A program made the position numbers and the translations under genes. DNA of 64,000 bases from an uncultured Bacteroides sp. GTDB taxonomy: Bacteria > Bacteroidota > Bacteroidia > Bacteroidales > Bacteroidaceae. This document shows positions 52,600 to 61,780 of this stretch, piece after piece. The stretch is taken from positions 124,001-188,000 of the forward strand of contig USAN01000004.1 of NCBI GenBank assembly GCA_900552645.1, written 5' to 3'. Each line of letters opens with the position of its first letter. Positions within the stretch are counted from its first letter, which is position 1. Below the pieces are notes generated by a model. The model did not search any database, was not told where the DNA came from, and worked only from the letters and a program-made list of their open reading frames with translations.

Positions 52600-53568
52600 A
52601 TGATACAACAATTTGCAGATTGGTTAGTATATGGTATATTTGGCTTAGATGCCACTTCACACCTAGGAGCATCGGTAAACTTCTTTTTCTATGATACGAT
52701 AAAGATTCTTTTCCTGCTCTTTTTTATTAGTGCAATTATGGGTGTAATAAATGCTTACCTACCCATCGACCGCCTACGTCAATTTCTTACTACACGTAAA
52801 TTATATGGATTTCAGTACCTCTTTGCTGCTCTATTTGGAGCTATAACTCCGTTTTGTTCCTGCTCTTCTATTCCTCTTTTCATAGGATTTGTTAAGGGAG
52901 GTATTCCATTAGGAGTTACATTTGCCTTTTTGATAACTTCTCCACTTGTGAATGAGGTTGCAATAGCAATGTTTCTTGGCACATTTGGTATGAAAGCCAC
53001 ATTGGTATATGTAATTAGCGGTGTTCTTCTTGGGGTAATAGGAGGTTGGATACTAGAGCAATTCAAGCTAGAAAAGTACCTTAGTTCCTGGGTGCAGCAG
53101 ATACAATCTCAATCCGAAACCGAGAGTGAAGAGTGGGAAATCCAACACGTACCATTTATTAAGCGTATCCCAACCATACTAAAAGATGCCTGGGGAATTG
53201 TTCGTGGAGTACTTCTGTATGTGATAATTGGTATTGCCATCGGTGCGGCAATGCACGGATATGTTCCAGAAGGATTCTTTGAGCATTATCTTGCAGCAGA
53301 TAAATGGTATAGTGTACCATTGGCAGTAATTATTGCCGTTCCAATGTATGCAGGTGCAGCAGGCATAGTTCCGGTTATACAGGTATTTGTCGCCAAAGGT
53401 ATTCCTCTAGGTACAGCAATAGCCTTTATGATGGCGGTTGTTGGTCTCTCTATCCCAGAAGCCACAATGCTAAAAAAAGTAATGACGTGGAAGTTGATAG
53501 GTATATTTTTTGGAGTAGTAACTTTATTTATTATCCTATCGGGATATTTATTTAATTGGATATTATAA
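52600..53568 (+). CDS. ArsP-like permease (DUF318 family)
   Basis: The 322-residue membrane protein has about eight hydrophobic segments and the CSCSSIPLFIGFVKGGIPLG motif (near residue 84) of the DUF318 permeases. Members include ArsP, which exports trivalent methyl or aromatic organoarsenicals, and copper/zinc-related exporters. Given its place 3 bases after acr3 in an ars operon, an ArsP-like role is likely, though not certain. It is the last gene; a strong hairpin follows at 53674-53715. Confidence 0.8.
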   Translation: MIQQFADWLVYGIFGLDATSHLGASVNFFFYDTIKILFLLFFISAIMGVINAYLPIDRLRQFLTTRKLYGFQYLFAALFGAITPFCSCSSIPLFIGFVKGGIPLGVTFAFLITSPLVNEVAIAMFLGTFGMKATLVYVISGVLLGVIGGWILEQFKLEKYLSSWVQQIQSQSETESEEWEIQHVPFIKRIPTILKDAWGIVRGVLLYVIIGIAIGAAMHGYVPEGFFEHYLAADKWYSVPLAVIIAVPMYAGAAGIVPVIQVFVAKGIPLGTAIAFMMAVVGLSIPEATMLKKVMTWKLIGIFFGVVTLFIILSGYLFNWIL

Positions 53569-53673
53569 TTAAGTTACAATTATATACATAGTAACTATAA
53601 GATTGATTACTGTTATAGTATAAAGAGATAGTTTTATCAGCATAAAACTTTACTTTTTTAAGCAGAAAACAAC

Positions 53674-53715
53674 AGTTTCGACAGCATAAAAAAAAAGTTT
53701 CATGCTGTCGAAACT
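53674..53715. terminator. Bidirectional terminator after the arsenic operon
   Basis: AGTTTCGACAGCAT (53674-53687) pairs perfectly with ATGCTGTCGAAACT (53702-53715), with T and A runs. It lies between the arsenic operon and the convergent gene at 53726. Confidence 0.9.
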
Positions 53716-53725
53716 TTTAGAAACT

Positions 53726-54175
53726 CTATTTCGTATATTCCAGTTGCCACTGGTACTCTTCGCGATACTCATCATAAACCGGTTCTATGGTTATACCATT
53801 TTTCCTGAATACGCTGCTTATATATTTCTGAGCTTCGGCATTGATTACTTTTTCCTTACGCCAATATCGGTAAAAACAGTTCTTTCCATAATGCTCCAAC
53901 AGTTCATGTTTTATGGAAACAGCCTTTTGGTGAGGCATTTTATTGAACATCTCTTTACATCCTAATGCTAACATTATAGGAGAATCGCTCCTAAAGTACT
54001 GACATTGTTCGTGCGTATTTATAATGCATGGATTAATAATTTTAAATTCTTCCTGACTGGAAGGAATGTATCGCGATGCCTGATATCGCAAACAGCTATT
54101 GGATTTTATACATTCATTATTAAGGCAGAAAGCAAAATAGGAAGGAATTGAATAGTAGTCTAATGTTTTAATCAT
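53726..54175 (-). CDS. Cys-rich DUF6078-like small protein
   Basis: The 149-residue protein resembles DUF6078 proteins of Bacteroides. It has several Cys residues in two clusters: FCLNNECIKSNSC (Cys17, Cys22 and Cys28) and CIINTHEQC (about 50-58), with one more in ALGCKEMF. This suggests metal or Fe-S binding. The C-terminal half is basic and helical. There is no signal peptide. It is transcribed alone, convergent with the arsenic operon. Function unknown; family assignment moderate. Confidence 0.65.
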   Translation of the reverse strand: MIKTLDYYSIPSYFAFCLNNECIKSNSCLRYQASRYIPSSQEEFKIINPCIINTHEQCQYFRSDSPIMLALGCKEMFNKMPHQKAVSIKHELLEHYGKNCFYRYWRKEKVINAEAQKYISSVFRKNGITIEPVYDEYREEYQWQLEYTK

Positions 54176-54271
54176 ATTGTTTGTATTATAGAGTTAATAT
54201 ACAAATATAACAATAATATCACAAATAACATAGCACAAAGAGTAAAAACCGATGAAATATTAGTTATTATG

Positions 54272-54334
54272 ATAATATAAACACAAGAATCCCTGTACGA
54301 AAATATCGTACAGGGATTCTTGTGTTTATATTAT
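54272..54334 (-). terminator. Terminator of the FKBP gene with a 29-bp stem
   Basis: Bases 54272-54300 and 54306-54334 are perfect reverse complements over 29 bp with a 5-base loop. The stem lies just beyond the FKBP stop codon (54339). It is much longer than the other terminators here. Confidence 0.88.
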
Positions 54335-54338
54335 ATTA

Positions 54339-54932
54339 TTATTCTTTTCCCTTAAGAGGCAGAACCTTCATCAGTGCCACATCGAATATCAATGTAGAAT
54401 ATCCTGGTATAGAGTTCGAGGCGCTCGATCCATAAGCAAGATTATAAGGAATATATATTTCCCACTCATCACCTACCTTCATTTGTTGAAGGGCAGTTGT
54501 CCATCCTGTTATTACTGCCCCAACGTTAAACTTAACCGGAATGGCAGTTGCTGGATCGTAAGTACCTCTGTAACTTTGATCAAAAACAGTACCATTTATA
54601 AGTTTACCTCTGTAGTTCACATATACAGTATCGGTAAATATAGGAGTAGCCCCATTACCCGATTCTTTAATCTTACAATAAACATAATCGTTGGTGCCTC
54701 CGGTTTGGCCTATGCCAAGATCGGGTAGCTTGTAAGAGTATATTATCTTCCACTGACCAACATTGATTCCTTCATTTGCTCGTGCAACTTTTGCTATTGA
54801 ATCTATGTAATTCTGATTGCGTGAATCCCAATTTGCATAAGGATCTACGTCATCATTAGACTCGCTGCAGGCAACAAACGAGAAAGAGGCAGCCAGTATA
54901 AGTCCAAATATCCAAAGAATGTTTTTATTCAT
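54339..54932 (-). CDS. FKBP-type peptidyl-prolyl isomerase lipoprotein
   Basis: The 197-residue protein has a lipoprotein signal (SFVACSES, Cys22), a short helical linker and a C-terminal FKBP domain (about 95-190) with VYVNYRGKLINGTVFDQS and GWTTALQQMKVGDEWEIYIP, both typical. It should help fold exported proteins. It lies 8 bases after the glyS stop on the same strand, so the two may be co-transcribed. Confidence 0.92.
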   Translation of the reverse strand: MNKNILWIFGLILAASFSFVACSESNDDVDPYANWDSRNQNYIDSIAKVARANEGINVGQWKIIYSYKLPDLGIGQTGGTNDYVYCKIKESGNGATPIFTDTVYVNYRGKLINGTVFDQSYRGTYDPATAIPVKFNVGAVITGWTTALQQMKVGDEWEIYIPYNLAYGSSASNSIPGYSTLIFDVALMKVLPLKGKE

Positions 54933-54940
54933 AAATATTA

Positions 54941-56482
54941 TTATTGTAAAGTCTTCAAGAGGCTTGTTAAACTTACCTTATCGGCAATAATGTTGTTAAG
55001 TTCCGAAATTGCGACACGCTCCTGTTGCATTGTATCGCGATTACGAAGAGTAACACAATTATCTTCCAAAGTCTGATGATCGACTGTTATACAATAAGGA
55101 GTACCAATTGCATCCTGACGACGGTAACGCTTTCCTATACTGTCTTTTTCATCATATTGGCATGGGAAATGGAATTTAAGATCATTCATTATCTCGCGTG
55201 CCTTTTCAGGAAGACCATCTTTCTTTACAAGTGGCATAATGGCAAGTTTTACGGGAGCCAGCTGTATAGGCAATTTAAGAACTACACGAGTTTCACCGTT
55301 TTCAAGTTTTTCTTCACAATATGCTGCACTCATTATGCTAAGGAACATACGGTCTACACCAATAGATGTTTCGATTACATAAGGAGTATATGATTCATTA
55401 AGTTCGGGATCGAAGTACTTGATGCTCTTTCCGCTGAACTTCTCGTGCTGAGAAAGGTCAAAGTTAGTACGGCTATGAATACCTTCTACTTCTTTGAATC
55501 CGAAAGGCATAAGGAATTCTATGTCGGTTGCAGCATTAGCGTAGTGAGCCAGCTTGTCATGATCATGATAACGATAGTGATCATCACCAAAGCCAAGAGC
55601 CTCGTGCCATTTAAGGCGAATTTCCTTCCATGTCTTGAACCATTCAAGTTCGGTACCCGGTTTTACGAAAAACTGCATTTCCATCTGTTCAAATTCACGC
55701 ATACGGAATATAAACTGACGAGCAACTATTTCATTACGAAAAGCCTTACCGATCTGTGCTATACCGAAAGGAATCTTCATACGGCCTGTCTTCTGTACAT
55801 TTAGGTAATTCACGAAAATACCCTGTGCAGTTTCCGGACGAAGATATATCTTCATTGCACCATCTGAAGTAGAGCCCATTTCTGTAGAAAACATAAGATT
55901 AAACTGACGTACCTCTGTCCAGTTCTTTGTACCCGAAATAGGACATACTATCTCTTCATCAACTATAATCTGGCGTAGTTCGTTAAGATCATTGTCGTTC
56001 AAAGCCTTTGCAAATCGAGTATGCAATGCCTCGCGCTTAGCCTGATGTTCAAGAACGCGAGGATTTGTAGCGCGGAATTGAGCTTCGTCAAATGATTCGC
56101 CGAAACGTTTTGCAGCCTTTGCTACCTCTTTGTTAATCTTTTCATCATACTTTGCAAGTTGATCTTCAATAAGAACATCTGCACGGTAACGTTTTTTAGA
56201 ATCGCGGTTGTCAATCAAAGGATCATTGAAAGCATCTACGTGGCCTGATGCCTTCCATATAGTAGGATGCATGAAGATTGCAGAGTCAATGCCCACAATG
56301 TTCTCATGCAGCAAAACCATACTTTGCCACCAGTATTGCTTAATGTTGTTCTTCAACTCCACTCCCATCTGTCCATAATCATAAACAGCTCCAAGGCCAT
56401 CATAGATATCACTCGAAGGGAATACAAAACCGTACTCTTTACAGTGCGAAACTAATTTTTTAAAAACATCTTCTTGTGCCAT
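54941..56482 (-). CDS. glyS: Glycyl-tRNA synthetase, dimeric type
   Basis: The 513-residue class II synthetase has motif 1 around residue 35, motif 2 AFRNEIVARQFIFRMREFEQME (about 245-266), and motif 3 SIGVDRMFLSIM, followed by an anticodon-binding domain from about residue 400. It is the eukaryote/archaea-like alpha2 type used by Bacteroidetes, not the alpha2beta2 form. An FKBP lipoprotein gene follows. No exact TAnnTTTG box was found upstream, only TTACTTTG near 56550. Confidence 0.96.
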   Translation of the reverse strand: MAQEDVFKKLVSHCKEYGFVFPSSDIYDGLGAVYDYGQMGVELKNNIKQYWWQSMVLLHENIVGIDSAIFMHPTIWKASGHVDAFNDPLIDNRDSKKRYRADVLIEDQLAKYDEKINKEVAKAAKRFGESFDEAQFRATNPRVLEHQAKREALHTRFAKALNDNDLNELRQIIVDEEIVCPISGTKNWTEVRQFNLMFSTEMGSTSDGAMKIYLRPETAQGIFVNYLNVQKTGRMKIPFGIAQIGKAFRNEIVARQFIFRMREFEQMEMQFFVKPGTELEWFKTWKEIRLKWHEALGFGDDHYRYHDHDKLAHYANAATDIEFLMPFGFKEVEGIHSRTNFDLSQHEKFSGKSIKYFDPELNESYTPYVIETSIGVDRMFLSIMSAAYCEEKLENGETRVVLKLPIQLAPVKLAIMPLVKKDGLPEKAREIMNDLKFHFPCQYDEKDSIGKRYRRQDAIGTPYCITVDHQTLEDNCVTLRNRDTMQQERVAISELNNIIADKVSLTSLLKTLQ

Positions 56483-56587
56483 ATTCTTTTATGTTTATTC
56501 TTACATTTTTCATATTTATTCGTGTTTTCTTATCATAATAAGCACGAAATAATGCGCAAAGTAAATGTTTTTTTTCAATAAAAATAC

Positions 56588-56595
56588 TATTTTTG
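56588..56595 (+). promoter_or_regulatory. -7 box of parC
   Basis: TATTTTTG lies 39 bases before the chosen parC ATG (56635). It also contains the TTG codon that would otherwise begin a longer reading, which argues for the ATG. Confidence 0.55.
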
Positions 56596-56634
56596 CCATC
56601 ATATCATCATAACATTAAGGAATTTAAATATATC

Positions 56635-59316
56635 ATGAGCGACGATATTATCGATAAAGAAGAACAAAACGAAGAAAATCAACAAAATTCAGAAACCGGA
56701 CACTCCGATTATAAACCTGCCGATGCCAAGAATGATTCTGTAAAGCATCAGCTGAGTGGTATGTATCAAAACTGGTTTTTGGATTATGCATCATACGTAA
56801 TCCTTGAACGTGCAGTGCCTCATATCAATGATGGATTCAAACCTGTACAGCGAAGGATTCTTCACTCTATGAAGCGTCTTGACGATGGAAGGTACAACAA
56901 GGTGGCAAATATTGTGGGCCATACCATGCAGTTCCATCCGCACGGCGATGCATCTATAGGGGATGCTCTTGTACAGTTGGGCCAGAAAGATATTTTGGTA
57001 GACTGCCAGGGTAACTGGGGAAACATTCTTACCGGCGACAGTGCAGCAGCTCCGCGTTATATAGAGGCACGACTTTCTAAATTTGCACTCGACGTGGTTT
57101 TCAATCCAAAGACTACAGAATGGCAATCGTCATACGATGGCAGAAACAAAGAACCTATAACTCTGCCGGTTAAATTTCCTCTCCTACTCGCTCAGGGAGT
57201 GGAAGGTATTGCCGTAGGACTTTCATCTAAAATCCTGCCTCACAACTTCAATGAACTATGTGATGCATCTGTTTCATATCTTCGCAAAGAAGATTTCAGA
57301 CTATATCCCGATTTCCAGACGGGAGGTTCCATAGACGTATCGCGATATAATGATGGCGAGCGTGGTGGCGTAGTAAAGGTACGTGCCAAAATTAACAAAC
57401 TCGACAACAAGACTCTTGCCATAACCGAAATTCCTTACGGAAAGACTACCTCATCGCTTATTGAGTCTATACTTAAAGCAGTAGACAAAGGTAAAATTAA
57501 GGTAAGAAAAGTTGATGACAATACTGCTGCAAAGGTAGAGATTTTGGTACATCTTGCACCTGGCGTATCGTCCGACAAGACCCTTGATGCGCTTTATGCA
57601 TTTACAGATTGCGAGGTAAGTATATCTCCCAACTGTTGCGTAATTGACGAAAATCGACCTCATTTTCTTAATGTAAGCACTGTACTGAGAAAATCTGTAG
57701 ACAATACTCTTAATCTGCTTCGTCGAGAACTAGAGATACGCAAGGGAGAACTCCTTGAATCTCTGCTATTTGCTTCGCTAGAAAAGATATTTATAGAGGA
57801 ACGAATATATAAGGATGCTAAGTTTGAACAAGCCGAAAGCAACGATGTGGCATGCCAGCATATTGATAGCCGACTGACACCTTTCTATCCTCAATTTATA
57901 CGCGAGGTTACAAAGGAAGATATAATGCGTTTGCTTGAAATAAAGATGGCACGTATATTGAAGTTCAACAAGGATAAGGCTGAAGAGAACATTGCCGCAA
58001 TAAAGAAAGAGATTGAAGAAATAAACCATAAGTTGGCTCATATAGTAGAATATACAATTGACTGGTTTGTAATGCTAAAGGAAAAATATGGCAAGCAGTT
58101 TCCTAGAAGAACTGAACTGCGCAACTTTGATACTATCGTAGCTGCCAAAGTGGTGGAAGCTAACGAGAAGCTATATATAAACCGAGAAGAAGGATTTATT
58201 GGAACAGCACTGAAAAAAGATGAATTTATTGCAAACTGTTCGGATATAGACGATGTAATAATATTCTACAAAGATGGTAAATATAAGGTAGTGAGAATTG
58301 CCGACAAGATGTTTGTGGGTAAGAACATACTTTATGTTAACATATTCAAGAAGAATGACAAGCGTACCATATACAATGTGGCTTATCGTGATGGCAAAGA
58401 GGGATTTCATTATATAAAGAGATTCAACGTAACATCTATGACACGAGATAAGGAATATGATGTAACGCAGGGGAATCCGGGATCGAAGGTGGTATACTTC
58501 AGTGCCAATCCTAATGGTGAGGCCGAAATAATTAAGGTAACGCTCAAGCCTAATCCTAGAATAAAGAAAATTATATTCGAGAAAGATTTTAGCGAGATAG
58601 CAATCAAGGGACGCCAGTCAATGGGTAACATACTTACCAAATTCGAAGTTCACAAAATAGCCCTCAAGCAACGCGGAGGATCTACTCTTGGAGGAAGAAA
58701 GGTATGGTTTGACCGCGACGTGCTTAGACTAAACTACGATGAAAGAGGCGAATATTTAGGAGAATTCCAAAGCGATGAACAGATATTGGTAGTTCACGAA
58801 AACGGCGATTTCTATACAACTAATTTCGATCTTAACAACCATTACGAGCAGGGAATAAAGATAATAGAGAAGTTTAACCCCAACAAGGTGTGGTCGGCAG
58901 CACTGTATGATGCCGATCAAAACGGATATCCTTACATTAAGAGATTTACCTTCGAGGCAAGTTCCAGGAAGTTGAACTATCTGGGAGAAAATAAGGATAA
59001 TAAGCTAATTCTTTTAACCTGTATAACCTATCCGCGAATGGAGGTTCTTTTCGGAGGCCATGACAGCTTCCGCGATCCATTGACAATAGATATCGACGAA
59101 TTTATCGGGGTGAAGAGCTACAAGGCTAAGGGAAAGAGAATTACTACATTTACAGTAGACGAAATAAAAGAACTTGAACCATTACGCTTTCCTGACGTTG
59201 AAGATAGTGAAGATGAAAAAGAAGAGGAGGATGAACCGATAATAGAAGACCCTGATAACGACAAGAGCGAATCGGACATAATAGACGAAATCACCGGTCA
59301 GATGAAATTATTTTAA
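56635..59316 (+). CDS. parC: DNA topoisomerase IV subunit A
   Basis: The 893-residue protein is a type IIA topoisomerase A subunit. After an acidic N-terminal extension (about 40 residues) comes the winged-helix/tower domain with AVPHINDGFKPVQRRIL and the catalytic Tyr142 in AAPRYIEARL. A coiled-coil region follows (about 430-490), then a C-terminal beta-pinwheel domain and an acidic tail (DSEDEKEEEDEPIIEDP). In Bacteroidales this length and layout fit ParC. I chose ATG 56635; it makes the protein begin MSDDIIDKEE. The partner parE is not in the window. The DUF3316 gene starts 3 bases after its stop. Confidence 0.94.
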   Translation: MSDDIIDKEEQNEENQQNSETGHSDYKPADAKNDSVKHQLSGMYQNWFLDYASYVILERAVPHINDGFKPVQRRILHSMKRLDDGRYNKVANIVGHTMQFHPHGDASIGDALVQLGQKDILVDCQGNWGNILTGDSAAAPRYIEARLSKFALDVVFNPKTTEWQSSYDGRNKEPITLPVKFPLLLAQGVEGIAVGLSSKILPHNFNELCDASVSYLRKEDFRLYPDFQTGGSIDVSRYNDGERGGVVKVRAKINKLDNKTLAITEIPYGKTTSSLIESILKAVDKGKIKVRKVDDNTAAKVEILVHLAPGVSSDKTLDALYAFTDCEVSISPNCCVIDENRPHFLNVSTVLRKSVDNTLNLLRRELEIRKGELLESLLFASLEKIFIEERIYKDAKFEQAESNDVACQHIDSRLTPFYPQFIREVTKEDIMRLLEIKMARILKFNKDKAEENIAAIKKEIEEINHKLAHIVEYTIDWFVMLKEKYGKQFPRRTELRNFDTIVAAKVVEANEKLYINREEGFIGTALKKDEFIANCSDIDDVIIFYKDGKYKVVRIADKMFVGKNILYVNIFKKNDKRTIYNVAYRDGKEGFHYIKRFNVTSMTRDKEYDVTQGNPGSKVVYFSANPNGEAEIIKVTLKPNPRIKKIIFEKDFSEIAIKGRQSMGNILTKFEVHKIALKQRGGSTLGGRKVWFDRDVLRLNYDERGEYLGEFQSDEQILVVHENGDFYTTNFDLNNHYEQGIKIIEKFNPNKVWSAALYDADQNGYPYIKRFTFEASSRKLNYLGENKDNKLILLTCITYPRMEVLFGGHDSFRDPLTIDIDEFIGVKSYKAKGKRITTFTVDEIKELEPLRFPDVEDSEDEKEEEDEPIIEDPDNDKSESDIIDEITGQMKLF

Positions 59317-59319
59317 ATA

Positions 59320-60168
59320 ATGAAGAAAACATTACTCCTTGTGCTTCTTTGCGCGTTCTGCTCCTTTGTGAATGCGCAGGAAGACACACTGCATGCCAAC
59401 AGATATGTTATGCATTGTACTATGTATGGCGTTGGCATGACCAATATACTCGACACTTATCTTTCGCCGGTAGAATATACCGGTCCAGAGATAAGACTTC
59501 TGCGTGAGAAAATGCGCATGACAAAATTAATGGGCGGAAACGTCTCTGTTCAGAATATGCTTCAGGCAAACATATCGCTCGCCAAGAACAAGGCCGACAC
59601 AGGAAGCGAAATGTCATCAATGGTAAACTGGACCTATGGGTATCACTATCAGTTCAGAATTACGGATAATCTGAAGATCTTGACAGGCCCAATGTTGGAG
59701 GTAAACGGAGGATTTGTTTACAACACCAGAAATTCCAATAATCCGGCACAGGCAAAAGCATATGTAAATTTGGCAGCATCGGGAATGATTATATATAAGT
59801 TTAACATAGGAAACTATCCACTTATAGCCAGATATCAGGCTAATATGCCATTTCTGGGATTAATGTTCTCGCCCGATTACGGACAGTCATATTATGAGAT
59901 ATTCTCTCTTAATCATTGGAATAGTAATAATCTGGTTGTAACATCGCTTCACAACCAGCCTTCGATACGCCAATTGCTTACGATAGATTTCCCCATTAAT
60001 AAGGTAAATATGCGTGTAGGCTATGTATGCGACATACAACAGGCAAAAGTAAACAATCTAAAAAGTCATATGTGGAGCCACTCGTTCATGATAGGATTCG
60101 TCAAGAACTTCTATATGATTAAGGGAAAAAATCGCGTAAGCATGCCACAAGATGTAACGCCTTACTAA
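59320..60168 (+). CDS. DUF3316 exported protein
   Basis: The 282-residue protein has a signal peptide (about 1-19, ending SFVNAQ) and matches the DUF3316 family of Bacteroidales. The mature part is beta-strand rich with many Tyr and Asn residues (for example KILTGPMLEVNGGFVYN) and could be an outer-membrane or periplasmic beta protein. Function unknown. It follows parC by 3 bases and precedes the S41 peptidase by 18, so all three may be co-transcribed. Confidence 0.78.
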   Translation: MKKTLLLVLLCAFCSFVNAQEDTLHANRYVMHCTMYGVGMTNILDTYLSPVEYTGPEIRLLREKMRMTKLMGGNVSVQNMLQANISLAKNKADTGSEMSSMVNWTYGYHYQFRITDNLKILTGPMLEVNGGFVYNTRNSNNPAQAKAYVNLAASGMIIYKFNIGNYPLIARYQANMPFLGLMFSPDYGQSYYEIFSLNHWNSNNLVVTSLHNQPSIRQLLTIDFPINKVNMRVGYVCDIQQAKVNNLKSHMWSHSFMIGFVKNFYMIKGKNRVSMPQDVTPY

Positions 60169-60186
60169 AACTTAAAACCTCTTATT

Positions 60187-61224
60187 ATGAAAAGATATTT
60201 ATTGTACGCACTAACTCTACCATTTATACTTATTACATCGTGCTTAATAGTTACTTCTTGCGTAACCGAAGAACAACACGACAATACACCGCAGGGAAAC
60301 TTCGAAGCATTATGGAAAATAATAGATGAGCACTACTGTTTTCTTGATTACAATAACAAGGAATATGGTTTGGACTGGAACAACATTCATACCGAATATG
60401 CCAAGAGAATAACTCCAAATATGAATAGCAAACAGCTGTTCGATGTATTGGCCGACATGATGAACGAACTGCGCGACGGACATGTGAATCTTTACTCTAA
60501 GGACAGAGTATCGCAATATCGTGCATGGTTTGATGATTATCCACGCAATTTTGACGACAGCATACAGAGTATATATCTTGGGAAGGATTATGAGATGGTA
60601 TCGGGCCTTAAATATTGCATCCTTCCTCAGAATATAGGTTATATATATTGCGGAAGTTTTCAGAATGTAGCAGGCGAAAGTACTCTTGACCTTATATTGG
60701 ACTATATGGCTATATGCAACGGCATAATAATAGATGTAAGAAACAATGGAGGAGGAAACCTTACAATGGCCGACAAGCTTGCAGCACGATTTACCAATGA
60801 AAAGATAACGACAGGATACATGACTTACAAAACCGGCCCAGGACACAATTCATTTTCGACTCCTCAGGCTATTACTCTAGACCCTCCAATGGATAGAGTA
60901 AGATGGCAAAAAAATGCAGTGGTACTTACCAATCGTCGTTCATTCAGTGCCACCAACGATTTCGTAAATAAAATGAAGCAACTCCCAAAAGTTACCATCA
61001 TAGGCGACAAGACCGGAGGAGGTTCCGGTCTGCCATTCTCGTCAGAAATACCCAATGGATGGTCAATCCGCTTTTCGGCTAGTCCTATATATGGTCCAAA
61101 CATGGAAGAACTTGAATTTGGTATAGAACCAGACATAAAAGTAAATATAAGCTCGGAAGATTATAACCGAGGAATAGATACTATTATAGAAGCTGCAATA
61201 GCCTTTTTGAACAAAAACCAATAA
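60187..61224 (+). CDS. S41-family peptidase lipoprotein
   Basis: The 345-residue protein starts with a lipoprotein signal with two possible lipoboxes (ITSC at Cys19 and VTSC at Cys25). The peptidase domain (about 130-340) resembles tail-specific/tricorn-core S41 enzymes: IIIDVRNNGGGNLTMADKLA near residue 181, the probable nucleophile Ser254 in NRRSFSATNDF, and TIIGDKTGGGSGLPFSSE near 275. No PDZ domain is evident. It should cleave or trim proteins in the periplasm or at the membrane. Its stop lies inside the terminator hairpin. Confidence 0.88.
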   Translation: MKRYLLYALTLPFILITSCLIVTSCVTEEQHDNTPQGNFEALWKIIDEHYCFLDYNNKEYGLDWNNIHTEYAKRITPNMNSKQLFDVLADMMNELRDGHVNLYSKDRVSQYRAWFDDYPRNFDDSIQSIYLGKDYEMVSGLKYCILPQNIGYIYCGSFQNVAGESTLDLILDYMAICNGIIIDVRNNGGGNLTMADKLAARFTNEKITTGYMTYKTGPGHNSFSTPQAITLDPPMDRVRWQKNAVVLTNRRSFSATNDFVNKMKQLPKVTIIGDKTGGGSGLPFSSEIPNGWSIRFSASPIYGPNMEELEFGIEPDIKVNISSEDYNRGIDTIIEAAIAFLNKNQ

Positions 61225-61254
61225 AAAATGCACTTTTCTGCATTTTTTTATTGG
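61218..61254 (+). terminator. Terminator overlapping the S41 stop codon
   Basis: CCAATAAAAAATGCA (61218-61232) pairs with TGCATTTTTTTATTGG (61239-61254) with one extra T; the TAA stop is inside the left arm. Confidence 0.75.
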
Positions 61255-61259
61255 AATTA

Positions 61260-61290
61260 TTTGCAGGTTTAAAAAAAAGCATTACCTTTG
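61260..61290 (+). promoter_or_regulatory. Promoter of tRNA-Leu
   Basis: TTTG (61260-61263), a 19-base spacer and TACCTTTG (61283-61290) form an exact Bacteroidetes promoter, 23 bases before the tRNA. Confidence 0.85.
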
Positions 61291-61313
61291 CACTCGCAAT
61301 CAAGGAACAACAC

Positions 61314-61395
61314 GCGCTTGTGGCGTAATTGGTAGCCGCGCTAGACTTAGGATCTAGTGTCGTGAGACGTGTAGGTTCGAGTCCTATCAAGCGCA
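61314..61395 (+). tRNA. tRNA-Leu, anticodon TAG
   Basis: The acceptor arms GCGCTTG (61314-61320) and CAAGCGC (61388-61394) pair over 7 bp, followed by the discriminator A. The anticodon loop CTTAGGA gives anticodon TAG, for leucine CUA codons. The long variable arm (TGTCGTGAGACGT) is the class II form expected for tRNA-Leu. The T-loop has GGTTCGAGTCC. No CCA is encoded. It has a consensus promoter and its own terminator. Confidence 0.96.
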
Positions 61396-61397
61396 CG

Positions 61398-61433
61398 AAA
61401 AGAGGAGCTCTTAAAAAAGCTCCTCTTTTTTTG
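61398..61433 (+). terminator. Terminator of tRNA-Leu
   Basis: AAAAGAGGAGCT (61398-61409) pairs with AGCTCCTCTTTT (61418-61429), followed by more T residues. Confidence 0.92.
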
Positions 61434-61455
61434 TTTAATAAATTCCTTTTAAACT

Positions 61456-61686
61456 ATGGAATATAAAAAACTATTAGCCGATATATCAAGGGAACAATAT
61501 GAAGTTTTATTAGAGTGGGAAGCACTTCAAGATAATAAAGAAAGATACGAACGCGATTTTAATGAGTATAAAGAAGAATACGACGCAGAAATGCCTGAAT
61601 GGATAGAAGAGTATACAGAATGGTATAAAGTAAACAATAAACTGAGAGAATATAAACAGGTAATATATATCGAGGAAAGAGTTTGA
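61456..61686 (+). CDS. Small acidic protein of unknown function
   Basis: The 76-residue product is rich in Glu, Tyr and Lys and likely forms one long helix or coiled coil (EQYEVLLEWEALQDNKERYE and later EYTEWYKVNNKLREYKQ). There is no signal peptide or Cys. It starts 22 bases after the tRNA terminator. I do not recognise a family. The composition and the clean start support a real gene, but this is not certain. Confidence 0.55.
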   Translation: MEYKKLLADISREQYEVLLEWEALQDNKERYERDFNEYKEEYDAEMPEWIEEYTEWYKVNNKLREYKQVIYIEERV

Positions 61687-61739
61687 TATACCTTGCCTTC
61701 ATAAATTTATTATATTAAATTTTATATCTCTAATTAAAT

Positions 61740-61779
61740 AAAAAGAGATCAGAATTCAATTAGAATCTGATCTCTTTTT
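61740..61779. terminator. Bidirectional terminator
   Basis: AAAAAGAGATCAGA (61740-61753) pairs with TCTGATCTCTTTTT (61766-61779) between the convergent small genes. Confidence 0.88.
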
Positions 61780-61780
61780 A

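Noticed and set aside
56593..56634. TTG start giving a 14-residue longer ParC
   Set aside because: The TTG is part of the -7 promoter box, so it would lie upstream of the transcript start.
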